DNA from: Brachionus koreanus
Lineage: Eukaryota > Rotifera > Eurotatoria > Ploima > Brachionidae
Length of the DNA stretch: 64,000 nucleotides
Assembly: GCA_016987375.1 (NCBI GenBank)
Contig: PJRA01000420.1
Location: 173,696-237,695 of the forward strand
Direction of reading: 5' to 3'
This document shows positions 28,991 to 40,084 of the stretch, piece by piece. The notes beneath the pieces were generated by a model. It saw only the letters and a program-made list of their open reading frames with translations. It did no database searches and was not told the DNA's origin. Made by a program: the position numbers and the translations under genes. How positions within the stretch are numbered: position 1 is the stretch's first letter; every line of letters starts with the position of its first letter.

Positions 28991-30461
28991 TTAAATTCTA
29001 AAAGTTGGGTCTTTTATTTAATCATTAGTTTATTTAAATTTTTAGAATTCAATAATTTTAATTTAAATTCATAAAAGAACTCGAATAACTACAATTTAAT
29101 TTAAAAACTATAAGTGATTTTTTTTTAATTTTATTTTTAAACATATAAATTTAACTATAATTACTTTAGTTTAAAAAAAATTTAAAAATTAATTTAACAA
29201 AAAATCATTTTAATTGAATTGAATATCTTAATTTTTTTCTGTCAGTGAATTAATTTAAACAATCCGGATTTTACTTTTTCCTGGTTTTTTTAAGAAAGCT
29301 TTTGATCCATTATATTTTTTATAAGGTAAAAATTACACAATGGAGTAAAATATTCAATTTATCTTGATTCGAAAACTACAAAGCTAATTTTTAACACAAA
29401 GTACCGAAATTTTTTATCTTTAACACTTTTTAATTAATGACAATAATATTTTGGACATAAAATATACCCCACTTTATCTTAATAAGAACAACATCTCTTA
29501 ATTGGAAGATCTGCTTAAAATATGTTGACGCTGATGTGGACAGGGTTGATGATTTTGAATCGATTGAAAAGGAAAGTGAAGATGGTGGGAATGAGAGTCA
29601 AAAATATTATGTAGATGAAGAAATTACTTTTTTTTCATCAACTAAAGAAAATGAACTTAGCATTGATGTCAGTGATGATGATTTTGAAGGCGATTTAAAT
29701 GAAATTGTTAGAAAACGAAAAAATTACTGTATGATTTTTATGGTCATAAGGAAAATTTCCTGGTCACAGTAGAATTTTTACCTATTTTCTGGTCACCAAA
29801 TTCCAAATTCCTGGTCACAGATGACTGTGACCAACTGGTCACAAAACAGGGAAGACCCAACATATATTTTAAAAAAAATTAAACAAAATTAATAAAAAAT
29901 AATTATTTATGATAAAATACCAACAAAAAAGTAAAAAAAAATTTTCTTTAATATTTATACAGTACCAATTTCTTCATTTAAACATAGGTGTGTTAGTGCA
30001 TTTTGGCGTTCTTGAGATATAGTACATATAGTTTAAAAAGGAAAAAATAGATAAAATTAAATAGAGAGTAATAGGATACATATGTTTAAATATCTGATTG
30101 TTGTGGAAAAAAGGAGGTAATAGTAAGGTAGCACTTACACACTTACAAAAATTCATTCAATTTAACTTTTTTTTGAGTTTTTTTTTTGTTATTAAAAAAA
30201 AAAGAAAATATTTGGTGTTAAATCATCAAATCAGGCAATCATGGCTTTTTTTATCCTTTAATTTTTAATTTATATTCTTCTAAATTTTCATAATTAAAAA
30301 TTATAATGCATTTTTTTTTTCAAATCACTCTTTTTGGACATTTATTTTAAAATCTTAAAAATTTAAAACTAAAATATTTTTTATTACTTGTAATTTAAAT
30401 AAATATTAAAATAAATTGGTGTTTTAATTTTTAAAAATAGCTTCTAGAAAGGTTTCTTTCG
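28991..30461. other. Spacer with short repeats and a possible acidic open frame
   Basis: Contains a plus-strand acidic frame ending at 29772 (VDDFESIEKESEDGG and later DVSDDDFEGDL) without a convincing ATG, perhaps a remnant of a transposon protein. It also holds the GGTCAC cluster at 29760-29842 and two pieces (29321-29373 and 30113-30140) related to the inverted-repeat element at 48051-48143. No gene is firmly supported. Confidence 0.5.
29760..29842. repeat. Cluster of CTGGTCAC repeats
   Basis: CTGGTCAC occurs at 29760, 29789, 29811 and 29835 on the plus strand, and the reverse form GTGACC at 29827-29832. Spacing is 29, 22 and 24 bases. The flanking sequence also echoes the first word of each unit (TTTTCTGG, AATTCCTGG). 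It may be a decayed minisatellite or a repeated binding site. Confidence 0.6.
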
Positions 30462-30760
30462 ATATCGGCATTGTGAATTTTGGAACAAAAAACAAAAACA
30501 AAAATTTTAAATTAAAATAACTTTTTTTCTAAGAGTCCAAAAATCGTTGTGAAAAATGTATCAACTGACATAAGGTTTGTACCATCCAAATTTAGTTTGT
30601 GTTAAATCTTTGCAATTTTAATTTTAATAATTTTCTGTTTTTGTACAGTTGGACAGTTCTTGCAAAGACTAAATTTGGGTTGATCCATTTTGTAGAACAA
30701 TTTTGCCAAACAAGTTTTTCTAATTTAAAATTTTTGTTTTCGTTTTTTGTTTCTAATTTC
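30462..30760. mobile_element. Degenerate foldback element (MITE), copy 2
   Basis: The left arm near 30470-30600 contains TTTTGGAACAAAAAAC, ACTTTTTTTCTAAGAGTC and CCAAATTTAGT. The right arm near 30655-30755 holds the reverse complements (GACTAAATTTGGG, ACAATTTT, TTTTTTGTTT). Sequence and order match the cleaner copy at 34191-34523. It abuts the 3' end of paralogue G, whose stop is at 30765. Confidence 0.65.
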
Positions 30761-30764
30761 TAAT

Positions 30765-31850
30765 TTAACATTTCATATTTTTCAGGTAAATATCAGCGTC
30801 ATATATTCTAATTTCAAGAGTAACCCTGTCCTTATTGATATCATAAAAGCCACCATTTTTATTCATTATTTCATTAATTGTAAAAAAATTATGAAAACCC
30901 CAAGTAGAACGACCTTTTTCATACATGTTTTCAATTTTAGCTACTGAATCCTTTATTTTTTCTGAAAAATGTAACAGTCTAAACTCTGCATTGACATTTA
31001 CTTTTATATCATTAGAATCATTGATAGATAGACATTCTAAATAGAACCCTAATGTCTTTTCATTAAAAGTATTTTCATTAATTTTTGCTAGAACTTCCCA
31101 TTCTAAGTCAAGAACTTTGAATACTTTTGATCTAAGTGAATTTTTCATATCTTTAAAAATTGAAAAGTTTTCGACTAAAAAACAAAAATCTGCAGCATTT
31201 TCATTCTCAATATTCTGATTTATTTCCTCTTTCCATTCTAAACTTCCAAATATATTTTCTATTTCGATATTATCATCGCCTTCATTAAAAATCCAACTAG
31301 TTGAATTCAATTTACTTTCATTTTTTAAAATTTTTGTTTCATCATCAATTCTATCACAATACTGTTCAATTATGTTTATTTTATAATTTACATCTGTAAT
31401 GTTTTTAATACTAAGATTATTTAACTCTTGCTCTAATGCCAATGTTTGTTCTAAGTGATCATTAAAATCATCTAAATTTTGTTTCTTTTCGTTTTCAATT
31501 GTTTCCAATAAATTCTCATAATAATCATCTATTTTTTTCTCAATTATTAGCTTGACTTGTTCTCGACGAAGATCAATTTGATTTTTTAAATTTTCAAAAG
31601 TGTTATCAATAGAGCTTTTTGGATCATTGTTTGCCATTCGAACGCTCTGAATGAGCTCGATGAAATTTTTTGTTTTTAGTTCAAAATTTTTCTCTTTTAT
31701 TAATAATTTATTTTTTGTCATATTCAAACATTCTTGGCCGGTAATTAGATGATTCTTGCAGTATGGACATGAAAATTTGTCTTTATTATCAAATATATCT
31801 TTATATGGACTTGTGAAGCCACATGGTAATGTAATAATCAAATCGTCCAT
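30765..31850 (-). CDS. Zinc motif, coiled-coil and MATH domain protein (paralogue G)
   Basis: Single exon, 361 residues. The N-terminus is canonical: MDDLIITLPC10-GF, C28-PYC-31, H34, C41. DLRREQVKLIIEKKIDDYYE begins the coiled coil, which extends to about 190. The MATH domain follows, with FLVENFSIFKDMK, LEWEVLAKINEN, LGFYLECLSIN, AEFRLLHFSEK, WGFHNFFTINEIM and GFYDINKDRVTLEIRIYD. The end, after DADIYLKN, lies directly beside the degenerate foldback element, so the last residues may come from that insertion. It is closer in sequence to D and C than to B by eye. Orientation is the same as for the rest of the family. No signal peptide is present, so the protein is expected in the cytoplasm or nucleus. 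Confidence 0.85.
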   Translation of the reverse strand: MDDLIITLPCGFTSPYKDIFDNKDKFSCPYCKNHLITGQECLNMTKNKLLIKEKNFELKTKNFIELIQSVRMANNDPKSSIDNTFENLKNQIDLRREQVKLIIEKKIDDYYENLLETIENEKKQNLDDFNDHLEQTLALEQELNNLSIKNITDVNYKINIIEQYCDRIDDETKILKNESKLNSTSWIFNEGDDNIEIENIFGSLEWKEEINQNIENENAADFCFLVENFSIFKDMKNSLRSKVFKVLDLEWEVLAKINENTFNEKTLGFYLECLSINDSNDIKVNVNAEFRLLHFSEKIKDSVAKIENMYEKGRSTWGFHNFFTINEIMNKNGGFYDINKDRVTLEIRIYDADIYLKNMKC

Positions 31851-32174
31851 TTTAGATTATTGTTTTTTTTTTAGTTAATTTTTAGTTTTAAAAATAATAA
31901 ACTAAAAACTTGTTTTATTTATTTTTTAATTCAAGATAAAAATTAATTTATTCATAATTTAAAATAATAAAATCTTGTCATTGATAGCTGAGAAATTAAT
32001 TAAATTATGTGAATTTTATCTTATTTATTGTTTGATAATATGCTTAAAAACAAATAGATTTCTTTTTTTTAGCAAATGCGATATTTCTAAGCAGAATGAG
32101 TAAACTTTTTTAGGCTCAGATCTTGGATAAAAATTCAGAAATTAATTAAAAATCAAAACTATTTGCATATTTAA
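31851..32174. other. Spacer 5' of paralogue G
   Basis: The 5' flank of the minus-strand gene G, up to the TTAA-type MITE. I see nothing in it beyond AT-rich sequence. Confidence 0.6.
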
Positions 32175-32378
32175 CACTCAAAGACTGGGAGGGTCTTTTG
32201 AACCCCTTTTATTACTTCCTTTATTTTTTTTATTCAATAAATTTAATCATTTTTTATAATTTTATTTTTCAATCATATCTTAAATAAAAAATAATTTAAA
32301 ATTATTTAATTTTTATTTTCATTTAAAAAAATGTCAAAAAATGAGTCAAATAAAATTGGTCGAAAAATTCTTTGAGTG
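32175..32378. mobile_element. Short MITE with 10-base terminal inverted repeats and TTAA-type target site
   Basis: The left end CACTCAAAGA at 32175-32184 and the right end TCTTTGAGTG at 32369-32378 are perfect inverted repeats. The left flank is TTAA and the right flank TTAT. Target TTAA and an element of 204 bases would fit a piggyBac-type non-autonomous element. The interior is almost pure A/T apart from GGGAGGGTC near the left end. Confidence 0.55.
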
Positions 32379-32473
32379 TTATGTTGAGAAAAAAATTTGT
32401 AATTCAACTTTTCATTTTTTATTTAAGGCAAAAATATCAAAAACTTAAAAATTTACAAAATATATTACAATTA

Positions 32474-33577
32474 TTATCCAACTATTTTTTGGGGTATGTC
32501 AACTTTAAGACTAGCTTGAATCGTAATACAGTCTTCTTGTGGATTGTAGTACCCAAATTTGGTATCCATTATTTTATTTAAAGCTATAAAATTACGATAT
32601 CCCCAGCCTTTTTCGTCATGGTAATAAGTATGTTCAAATTTTCTAATAAAATCTAAATGCGGATAATAGGGATGTACAAGAGCTATTGTTGTGTCTGCTT
32701 TAACAGCTAAATCTTTTAATTTATCTGTTAAATTGCAATATAAATAAATTGATAAATTGATATCACCATTATTCTCTTTGTATGATCCAACTTCTATTGA
32801 CCAATTAATATTTCTTAGTATGCATTTTTGTGAATGTTTTGAAAACGACTCTTTAATATTTTTAAAATCGTAAATTTTTAATGAAATTGTTGCCGTATCT
32901 CTTTTAAAATCATCATACTCCAAACTATTTGCATTAATAATCTTTGATTCTGAATCTCTGATCAAAAGTTCTCCAAACTTATTTTTAATATCAATGTTCA
33001 AATAATTTTCTTTAAACAAATAAAATGGTTGTTTGAGTGATTCTTCCATAATTTGTAGCATATTTTTTCCTTCTACAATTTTACTTATTAAATTATTGTT
33101 CATATCTATTTGATCAGTTATGCTTTTATCTTCGATTTTAAAATCTTCAAGCTCTTTTTTCAACGATTTAGCTTTTCCATAGTTTGTTTCATATTCAGCC
33201 AATTTAATTTGTTTAATAGAGTCTACTTGTTCTATTAAAGTAAAATAGAATTCGTCTATTTGTTGATTGATCTCTTTTTTTAGCTCTTCACGGCGTATGT
33301 CAATTTTGTTTGTCAAATTTTTATAGCACAAATCCATGTAATAATTTTTGTTAGTATTACTAACTTCAACTTTTTTCAAATCAGCCAAAAAATCTTTTTT
33401 CTTCAATTCAACTGAACGTTTTAAAATAACCAATTTATTTCTTGTCATATTAAAGCATTCTTCAGCAGTAATATAATGCAATTTGCAGATAGGACAAGTA
33501 AACTTAGCTTTATTGTAAGCAATATCTTGATATTTACTGGTAAAACCACATGGTAGTGATATGTTTGTGTCATTCAT
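32474..33577 (-). CDS. Zinc motif, coiled-coil and MATH domain protein (paralogue H)
   Basis: Single exon, 367 residues. It starts MNDTNISLPC10-GF and keeps C28-PIC-31, H34 and C41. The coiled-coil starter is IDIRREELKKEINQQIDEFY. The MATH domain, from about 215, includes ISLKIYDFKNIKESFSKHSQ, INWSIEVGSYKEN, LSIYLYCNLTDK, IALVHP, GWGYRNFIALNKIMD and YYNPQEDCITIQASLKVDIP. It is intact, with conserved tryptophans at the start of the strand around INWSIEV and in the GWGYRNF motif. The divergent first residues (MNDT instead of MDDL) show some drift. It is separated from G by the TTAA-type MITE and precedes the long foldback element, which lies about 610 bases upstream of its start. Confidence 0.85.
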   Translation of the reverse strand: MNDTNISLPCGFTSKYQDIAYNKAKFTCPICKLHYITAEECFNMTRNKLVILKRSVELKKKDFLADLKKVEVSNTNKNYYMDLCYKNLTNKIDIRREELKKEINQQIDEFYFTLIEQVDSIKQIKLAEYETNYGKAKSLKKELEDFKIEDKSITDQIDMNNNLISKIVEGKNMLQIMEESLKQPFYLFKENYLNIDIKNKFGELLIRDSESKIINANSLEYDDFKRDTATISLKIYDFKNIKESFSKHSQKCILRNINWSIEVGSYKENNGDINLSIYLYCNLTDKLKDLAVKADTTIALVHPYYPHLDFIRKFEHTYYHDEKGWGYRNFIALNKIMDTKFGYYNPQEDCITIQASLKVDIPQKIVG

Positions 33578-34190
33578 CGTTTTGATTTTTTCTCTTTTTT
33601 AAAATAAAATAAAATTAGATTCAAAAATCAAATAATCAAGCCCAAGCTTTAAATAAACTACACAAAGACAAATTAGAACTAAGGATGGTTTTAAGCTCTT
33701 TGCTCTATTTTAATGCAATACCATCCAGTAGCTAGTCAAATCGTTAAAAATTTGACTCAGTTATTCTTTGTATCATATCATAATTTTATTGCCAATTGCT
33801 TTAATCTTTAAAAAAAATATATTTTATATTATTAAATTTTTTACTGATTTAAATTATTTTTTGTACTTAAAATTAAATTAATAAATTTTCAAAAATGATT
33901 TTTTAAATATCTAATTTATAGTCAAATAATTGACTGGGTTTTAATTGAAAATTTCGTTCGTAAACCAAATTTATTAACTAATATTATTAACTAGTGTTAA
34001 CTAATATTTTGAATTTAGGTTCAGTAGAATTATTTTTTGCACATGTGATCAAAATTTTGCATTAATCTAAAAATTTTTCATCACCTAATCTATCTCTTAC
34101 GCAATTTTTATAAATGAATGTAAAAAAATTTATGTTTTTCTCAATTCATTTTTTTTTATTTCAAATTTGGTCTAAATCAGCTTTTTTTGA
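33578..34190. other. Spacer 5' of paralogue H
   Basis: AT-rich flank without coding signal; it ends at the foldback element. Confidence 0.6.
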
Positions 34191-34523
34191 GCATCGTGAA
34201 TTTCGGAACAAAAAACACAAACAATAAATTAAAATTAAAAAAACTTTTTTTCTAAGAGTCTAAAAATTGTTGTGCAAAATGTTTCAGTTGATATAAACTT
34301 TGTTTCACCCAAATTTAGTCTTTGCAGAAACTGTGAAATTTAATTTTAATAATTTTCTAATGTACATACTGTTTGCACAATTGCAGAGTGTTTTTACACA
34401 GACTAAATTTGGGTGAAACAAACTTAATATCAACTGAAACATTTTGCACAACAATTTTTAGACTCTTAGAAAAAAAGTTTTTTTAATTTTAATTTTTTGT
34501 TTGTGTTTTCTGTTCTACAGTGC
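34191..34523. mobile_element. Long foldback element (MITE) with arms of about 125 bases
   Basis: The left arm, about 34191-34325, and the right arm, about 34396-34523, are reverse complements with few mismatches. Shared words include CTAAGAGTCTAAAAATTGTT, GCAAAATGTTTCAGTTGATAT and GTTTCACCCAAATTTAGTCT. The loop is about 70 bases. There is no coding capacity. A related, more decayed copy is at 30462-30760. Confidence 0.85.
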
Positions 34524-35283
34524 CTTTTTTTATCAAATCATTCAAATATATTTATTAATTTTTTTAACTTCTTTCAGTAGGTCTACAAAAGAGTTTTTTA
34601 GGAAATAAAAATTCTCAGTAATCTATATAATTAATTGATGCTTTTTATTTTTTGAAGTCTTAAAAATTGAATTTTTTATGAACAATGTGATCTTATAGCG
34701 GAATATATGTTTCCCTGAATTATCATTTAGTCATCAGTTTGTGATCTGCAACAAAAAGCAAAAAAGTTATATAAAGACTTAAATTTAAGTGATCAGTTTT
34801 TTTTTGATAAATATCTGTTTGACTATTATACACATAATAGCCATTTACAGTGCTTTTACGAAAACAGTAGAATGGGTAAAATTACACAAACTTACCTAAG
34901 CTCTGGGTGGTAAGTAAACGTAATCTTACGCAAGATTATGTAAAAGGACATCATATTACGTAAAAAATTGTAATTGACAATACAATATAAAAACAATATA
35001 AATATTGACAATATAAAAAATGCTTACGGACAAAAAAACCTCAAAATCTCCCAAAATCAAATTCAAATTTTTGATTTTGTTTTTTTTTTTAATCAAAGGA
35101 TGAAAAAAATTCTTCCAAAATTTTATTTTTTTTAACTCTTTTTTACGTTATTTTACCTTAAATAAAGTTAATATCCTTAAGTAATTTAAAAAAGTTATTT
35201 TATCAAATTTATTAAATGCAAATTTTATCTAATGTTTTTTTAATGATGTGCAATTTACAGAAAAATGAAGAGTATATGCAGAA

Positions 35284-35344
35284 TTTAGAATTTGTTTGTA
35301 CACATTTGTACTAAATTGTACTGTTTACGGAACCATTATTGCAC
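35284..35344. repeat. Dispersed 60-base repeat, copy 2
   Basis: Matches 18882-18941: TTTAGAATTTGTTTGTACA onwards, with TTGTACTGTTTACGGAACC in common up to single changes. The two copies are 16 kb apart, at opposite sides of the MATH-family block. Confidence 0.55.
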
Positions 35345-35680
35345 TACTAGAAAAAAACTAAAGAGTGTTTCCTTTTTGTACTGTAATTTTTGTACTAAGA
35401 TTTCACATTGCCATATTACTCAATTTTGTATATAAAACTTTTCAGTCAAAATAAATATTGTAAAAAGGTGTTCGACTCAATGAAGAGCAGAACGAAGCCG
35501 AAAGTGGATAATGGAAGAAAAGTATTCAAACAAAGAAATAACACTGATAAAATATATTAAATACTGATGTAAATATTAAAATATTGATCAAAATAATAAA
35601 AAAAAAAAAGATCCTAATATTCTTATTTTTAAAGAATTAATATTCTTATTTTCATGGAATAAACAGTAAAAAGAAAATGT

Positions 35681-35721
35681 AACACTCAAAATCCGGCAAG
35701 TCCCTCCGGATTTTGAGCGTT
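35681..35721. repeat. 41-base hairpin
   Basis: AACACTCAAAATCCGG and CCGGATTTTGAGCGTT are inverted repeats with one mismatch around the 9-base loop CAAGTCCCT. Its end (AACACTCAAA) resembles the terminus of the TTAA-type MITE at 32175, so it may be a solo remnant of such an element rather than an RNA structure. Confidence 0.6.
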
Positions 35722-35889
35722 GAATTTATTTAAAATGTTCAAATAAAAAGAGTAAAATGATTCAAACTTCGAGTCCTTTTTTTTCTAATTAGACCATCAT
35801 CAAAACAAACTTGACATGAATTGATCGCATAGCAACTGTATAAAAAAATTTAATTCTATTTTACATTTAAAGTGGACTTTTAATAGAAA

Positions 35890-38790
35890 ATGGATGCTTT
35901 AAGAGAAGCTGCTGAACAAAAGGAAAAAGAATGGCGCCAAATTCAAGAACAAAGGTAATTACATGATGATCATTGAATTTGAATAAAAAAATTTTAATGC
36001 CAAAAAAAAGAATTCAAATGTTGGAAAAATCACTGTGTCAAAAAACCAGCGAACTCAAGGAGGAAAAGTCAAAATTTGAACAGTTAAAACAAGACTTTAA
36101 ATACAATTTAAAACTATTAGAGGAAAGAGATACTGAATTGGAAAAATTTGAACAGTCACTAACAAGTTAGTATAAAAATTATTGTAAAAAAAAAAAATTT
36201 TTTTTTCTATTTTTTTTTTTAATAAGATGTTCGTAGACAATTGTCTGACAAGAACGCGGAAATAAGCGATCTCAAAATTCGCCTTGATGATTACAACAAG
36301 TTAAATGAGGAGGAAAAAAAATCTTTAGATGAATTGAAAAAATATTATATAAATAGACTAAATAAAAAAAATAGTGAATTAGAAAAATACAAAAATGCCA
36401 AAGATGCTGAAATAGGCCAAGAGAGAAACGAGATAGAAAAATTAAAACGGACTCTGCAGCTTCAAATAAAAGACCTGGAGTTCGATTTGGACAAGCAAAG
36501 AGATGAGATGCGAAACGAATTTGATCAAATAATGAAAAAGCGTGAACATGAACATCGCATTCAAGTAGATGAATTCAACACATCAATATTGGCCAAGGAC
36601 TTGGAGATCAAAATGCTCCGAAACGAGCTTAGCTATGTTAGACAGGATTTGGACAAAATTAAGGACTCTACCGAAAACACTGAGACCAATGTCAAAGAGT
36701 TGCAACGACAATTGAAAGAAAAGGAGTGGCAATTGCGCGACACCACTGTTCTCAAGGACGCACTAATCAAGGATCTACAAACAAAAATTGAAAATATGGA
36801 GACAAAAAATTTGTCTTCAATTGAAGAACTCAAACGTAAAAACCAAGAATCAAATCGATTGTTGAATGAAAAAAATTTGCTAATTGAAAATTTAAAAAGC
36901 TCACTAGAAGAAGAAAAATTGAAATTGGTCAATTTAAATCAACAATTGGACGAGTATAAAACAAAAAAATTAGTTGACAATAGTGACAAAGATGAAGAAT
37001 TGAGAAAAAAATTAGATCTATGTGAAAATGAGCTTAAATTAGCTAGAGAACAAATTGAAAAATACAAAGCCAAACAAACAGTTAAAACAAATTTTGATCA
37101 AGATTTAAGACTAGAAATTGAATCGCTTAGATTAAAATGTGCTCAAATAGAAGCCGATAAGTCATCAATGGACACTGAATGGCGCACAAAATATTCAAAA
37201 TTAGAAAATTCAAAAATTCAAGATTCAGATTTGGTAAACAAAAGTCTTCAAGAGTCTAGAGATAAGGCATTGGCTCAAGTGCATAATTTAGAACAACAGC
37301 TAGCTTATAAAGAAAGTGTTATCAAGTCTATTTTGTCATCTGATCCACTTGGAAGCCATGTAGAGCAAATTCAGAATTTAAGTGAGAGTAAACTAAGAGA
37401 AGAAAACGACAAATTGAAGTTGATTATAAAACAAATGAGACAGGAAATGGAACTGATCGAGAGTGGAGATGCAAATGGAGCCGACAAGTTTAATCAAGAT
37501 TTGGAAAAACAATTGTTGGAATTGAAGCAAAAAAATCGAGATTTACAATCTAAAATAGATGAGTATGTGGTGGGACAAAAAATGCCAGATTCCAAGCTAT
37601 GTGATAACACTATTTTGAATTCACATATGAAATCGTTGAATGACACAATTGATTTATTGCGCAAAGAAAAAGTTGACTTGACTGCCTTTTGTAAGAAACA
37701 ACAAGCTAAATTGGTTTGTATGGAGAAACAAGTGACTGAATCGTTAGAGAAGGAAAGGGTTAAGCAGACACAATTGGATACACTCAAGTATGAATTGGGA
37801 TGTCAAGAGCGCAGAATGAATGCTGAAGTGTCCAATTTGAGGAGCATTGTCCAAAATTTGGAGCTCGAACTGCAAACAACTAGACGCGAAGCAGATGAAT
37901 ATCACAAAATAACAATTGAGAAAAATTCGGAAATATCTTCGCTTGAGCATAGAATAACTGAATTAAATTTAAAGTTGTCTTCTAGTGGACAAATGATTAA
38001 TTTTGGTGCACAAGAACTTTTTATTGAACAACTAAAAGAAGAAATAAAAAGATTGTCTGATCTAAATCAGCAATTGCAAGTTAAAAGTAGACAATTAAAT
38101 CATGAAAATTTGAGGCTTAAACAACAAGGACAAAATGGTAGAGAAAATGTAATTGATGATGATTGTCAATCGGATAATGAGGATAGTTTTGAATCAATAG
38201 TTAAATATAGACAAGAAATTGATGCTTTAAAAGTTAAATTAAAAACAGCGGCCAAGTACATAAATGGTCTAATTGAGGAAAAAGAACATTTAATTGAGCT
38301 AAGTAATCAATTGAGAGGTGAATTGAACAGAGTTAAGTTTGACAATGAAAATATGGCTTTGGTTAGAGCGCATAGAGAGAGTGAATTTATGAGCGAGATG
38401 GCCAAGCCGAGGACTGTGTTTAGCAATCGATTGGAACAACTGGAAAAACAGCAGTATGAATTGACCAAAAAACAATTGGGTGAAAATAAAAAATTAGATT
38501 TGCCTGTGAATGATAGACAAGTGTATAAAGTTGATAACTATGAGAACAGTGGGAATAGGTTGAATGGTGATGAGACTGTTCATTCGTCTGTTAAATCAGA
38601 GAATTTGAAAGAAATATGGAAAATTTTAGATGAAAATGTTGTTGATCAATCGGATGATCTCAAGCCACAGGTTAAAAAAGCTTTGATTAATAAGTCTAAA
38701 TCGCCTAGTTTAAAGCCTAAAACTCCTAGGCAATTGCCAAAAAATGTCAATCAAAAGCCAAAAATACGAAATTATAATTTTAAAGATTAG
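35890..38790 (+). CDS. CCDC57: CCDC57-like centrosomal coiled-coil protein
   Basis: Three exons: 35890-35954, 36011-36165 and 36227-38790, with introns of 56 and 61 bases; 927 residues, almost entirely coiled coil. Family landmarks are in the right order: EKEWRQIQEQR in exon 1, QDFKYNLKLLEERDTELEKF in exon 2, MKKREHEHRIQVDEFN with KMLRNELSYVRQD and LKEKEWQLRDTTVLKDALIK in exon 3. In vertebrates CCDC57 sits at the centrosome and centriolar satellites and supports microtubule organisation and cilium assembly. The C-terminal 120 residues are basic and Pro/Lys-rich (KSPSLKPKTPRQLPK). The length is close to that of human CCDC57. The gene is transcribed against the MATH family around it and belongs to the conserved set. 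Confidence 0.88.
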
Positions 38791-40084
38791 ATTTTTTTAT
38801 TTGAATTTTTTATTTCTCTTTAAATTTGAAATAAATTTTTTAAAATATCTTTAAATTTATTTCTCGTTTGCGTACTTTATTTTTTATTCTAATTTAAGAA
38901 AGAGACATGATCAAAGTTGAGAGCTTTTTTAATTTTTTTGTTTATCCTCTATTAAAAGAGAGACACAATATTCAATTTTAGATTTAACAATGGAACAATT
39001 GACCCATGTTGTCATCATAAGACACCATATATGCATTGCCAGTGTTTTTTTGATTAAAATGATAGTCCAAGATTGTTTTTCTCTGTCTAGTTTTTCAGAA
39101 GATTTCAGTCAAAAAAAAAAACACTAAAAAATGTCAAACAACATTTTTGGAGGGTCCAAAAAAACCCTTTTTAAAATAACCATTACAGCGATTTAAATTA
39201 ACCTTAATAACATTTAACTATTTATTTAGATTATGTCTTTATATTTTAATGAATTAAAAACCATTAGTACTAAATCTTTATTACCGATTTAATACAAAAT
39301 TCATTTTGATTTAACTTCTTTATTATTGATGAGCTTATTAAGATAGAATCACTTGGTTATAAATAAGAAAGTAGTTCTGGTTAAGAGAGTTCTCAAATGT
39401 AAGATATCCAAAGTTTCTACCAGTCACCCTTGACACATGACTTCGCTTTAACAAATATGCTCAAGAGCTCAAAAACACATCACTTAGACGCTTAAACATA
39501 TTAAAATGAATTAATGGTAAAGGGACGACAACAAAGCGACTGAACAAGATGAAGGAGTTAAATTTAAAGAACAATCTAGCTTATACACACTGCTGCTCTT
39601 TAGAAGTTAATAAATCAAATTATGGTCTCAGAGGGATGATTATTTCATAGCCCCTTCGGTTAATCTCGATCTTGGTTTTCATTTGTCTCCTCTGAAGTAA
39701 ATCTAAGTATTCAGGCCAAATTCTCACATTTTTAGTACGAAAATAAGAATATTTTTTAATCAAAATTAATATATTTTTTATTTTAGTTTTGATGAAAAAA
39801 AAAATCTCAAAAATGATTAAATTTTGAACAGCAAGCAAAAATAGTACTAAAATGAGCCCTCCAGGTTTATGATTTTAGTATAATTCAACTTTTGAAAATG
39901 TTTGTTAAATCAAAAAAAATTTAAAAAAGAAAATGCTTTAATTCTAAAATTGAATGAACTTGTTTTTAAATTTAGAAGACAACTTTTGAAATTAAAATTT
40001 TATTTCTAAGCTAAATCTAAATTACAAAAGCATATGAAGAATAAAATATATTGGTATTATTTTGGAGATTTCTAGTATAAACTT
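38791..40084. other. Spacer between CCDC57 and paralogue I
   Basis: No gene supported. A GGAGGGTC word with AACCC nearby at about 39150 echoes the left end of the 32175 MITE. A minus-strand frame at 39620-39838 ends with RRQMKTKIEINRRGYEIIIP, which could be a remnant of a mobile-element protein, but it matches nothing I can name. Confidence 0.5.

Larger units (their letters stand above)
34524..35889. other. Spacer 5' of CCDC57 with small repeats
   Basis: No gene. It holds the 35284-35344 repeat copy, the hairpin at 35681-35721 and an imperfect palindrome near 34920 (TAATCTTACGCAAGATTA). The final part is the CCDC57 leader. Confidence 0.55.

Noticed and set aside
36633..37950. Several minus-strand frames
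   Set aside because: Antisense of the CCDC57 coiled coil with no family match.
39620..39838. Minus-strand frame of 72 codons
   Set aside because: No Met-supported context or homology; kept only as a possible element remnant in the spacer note.
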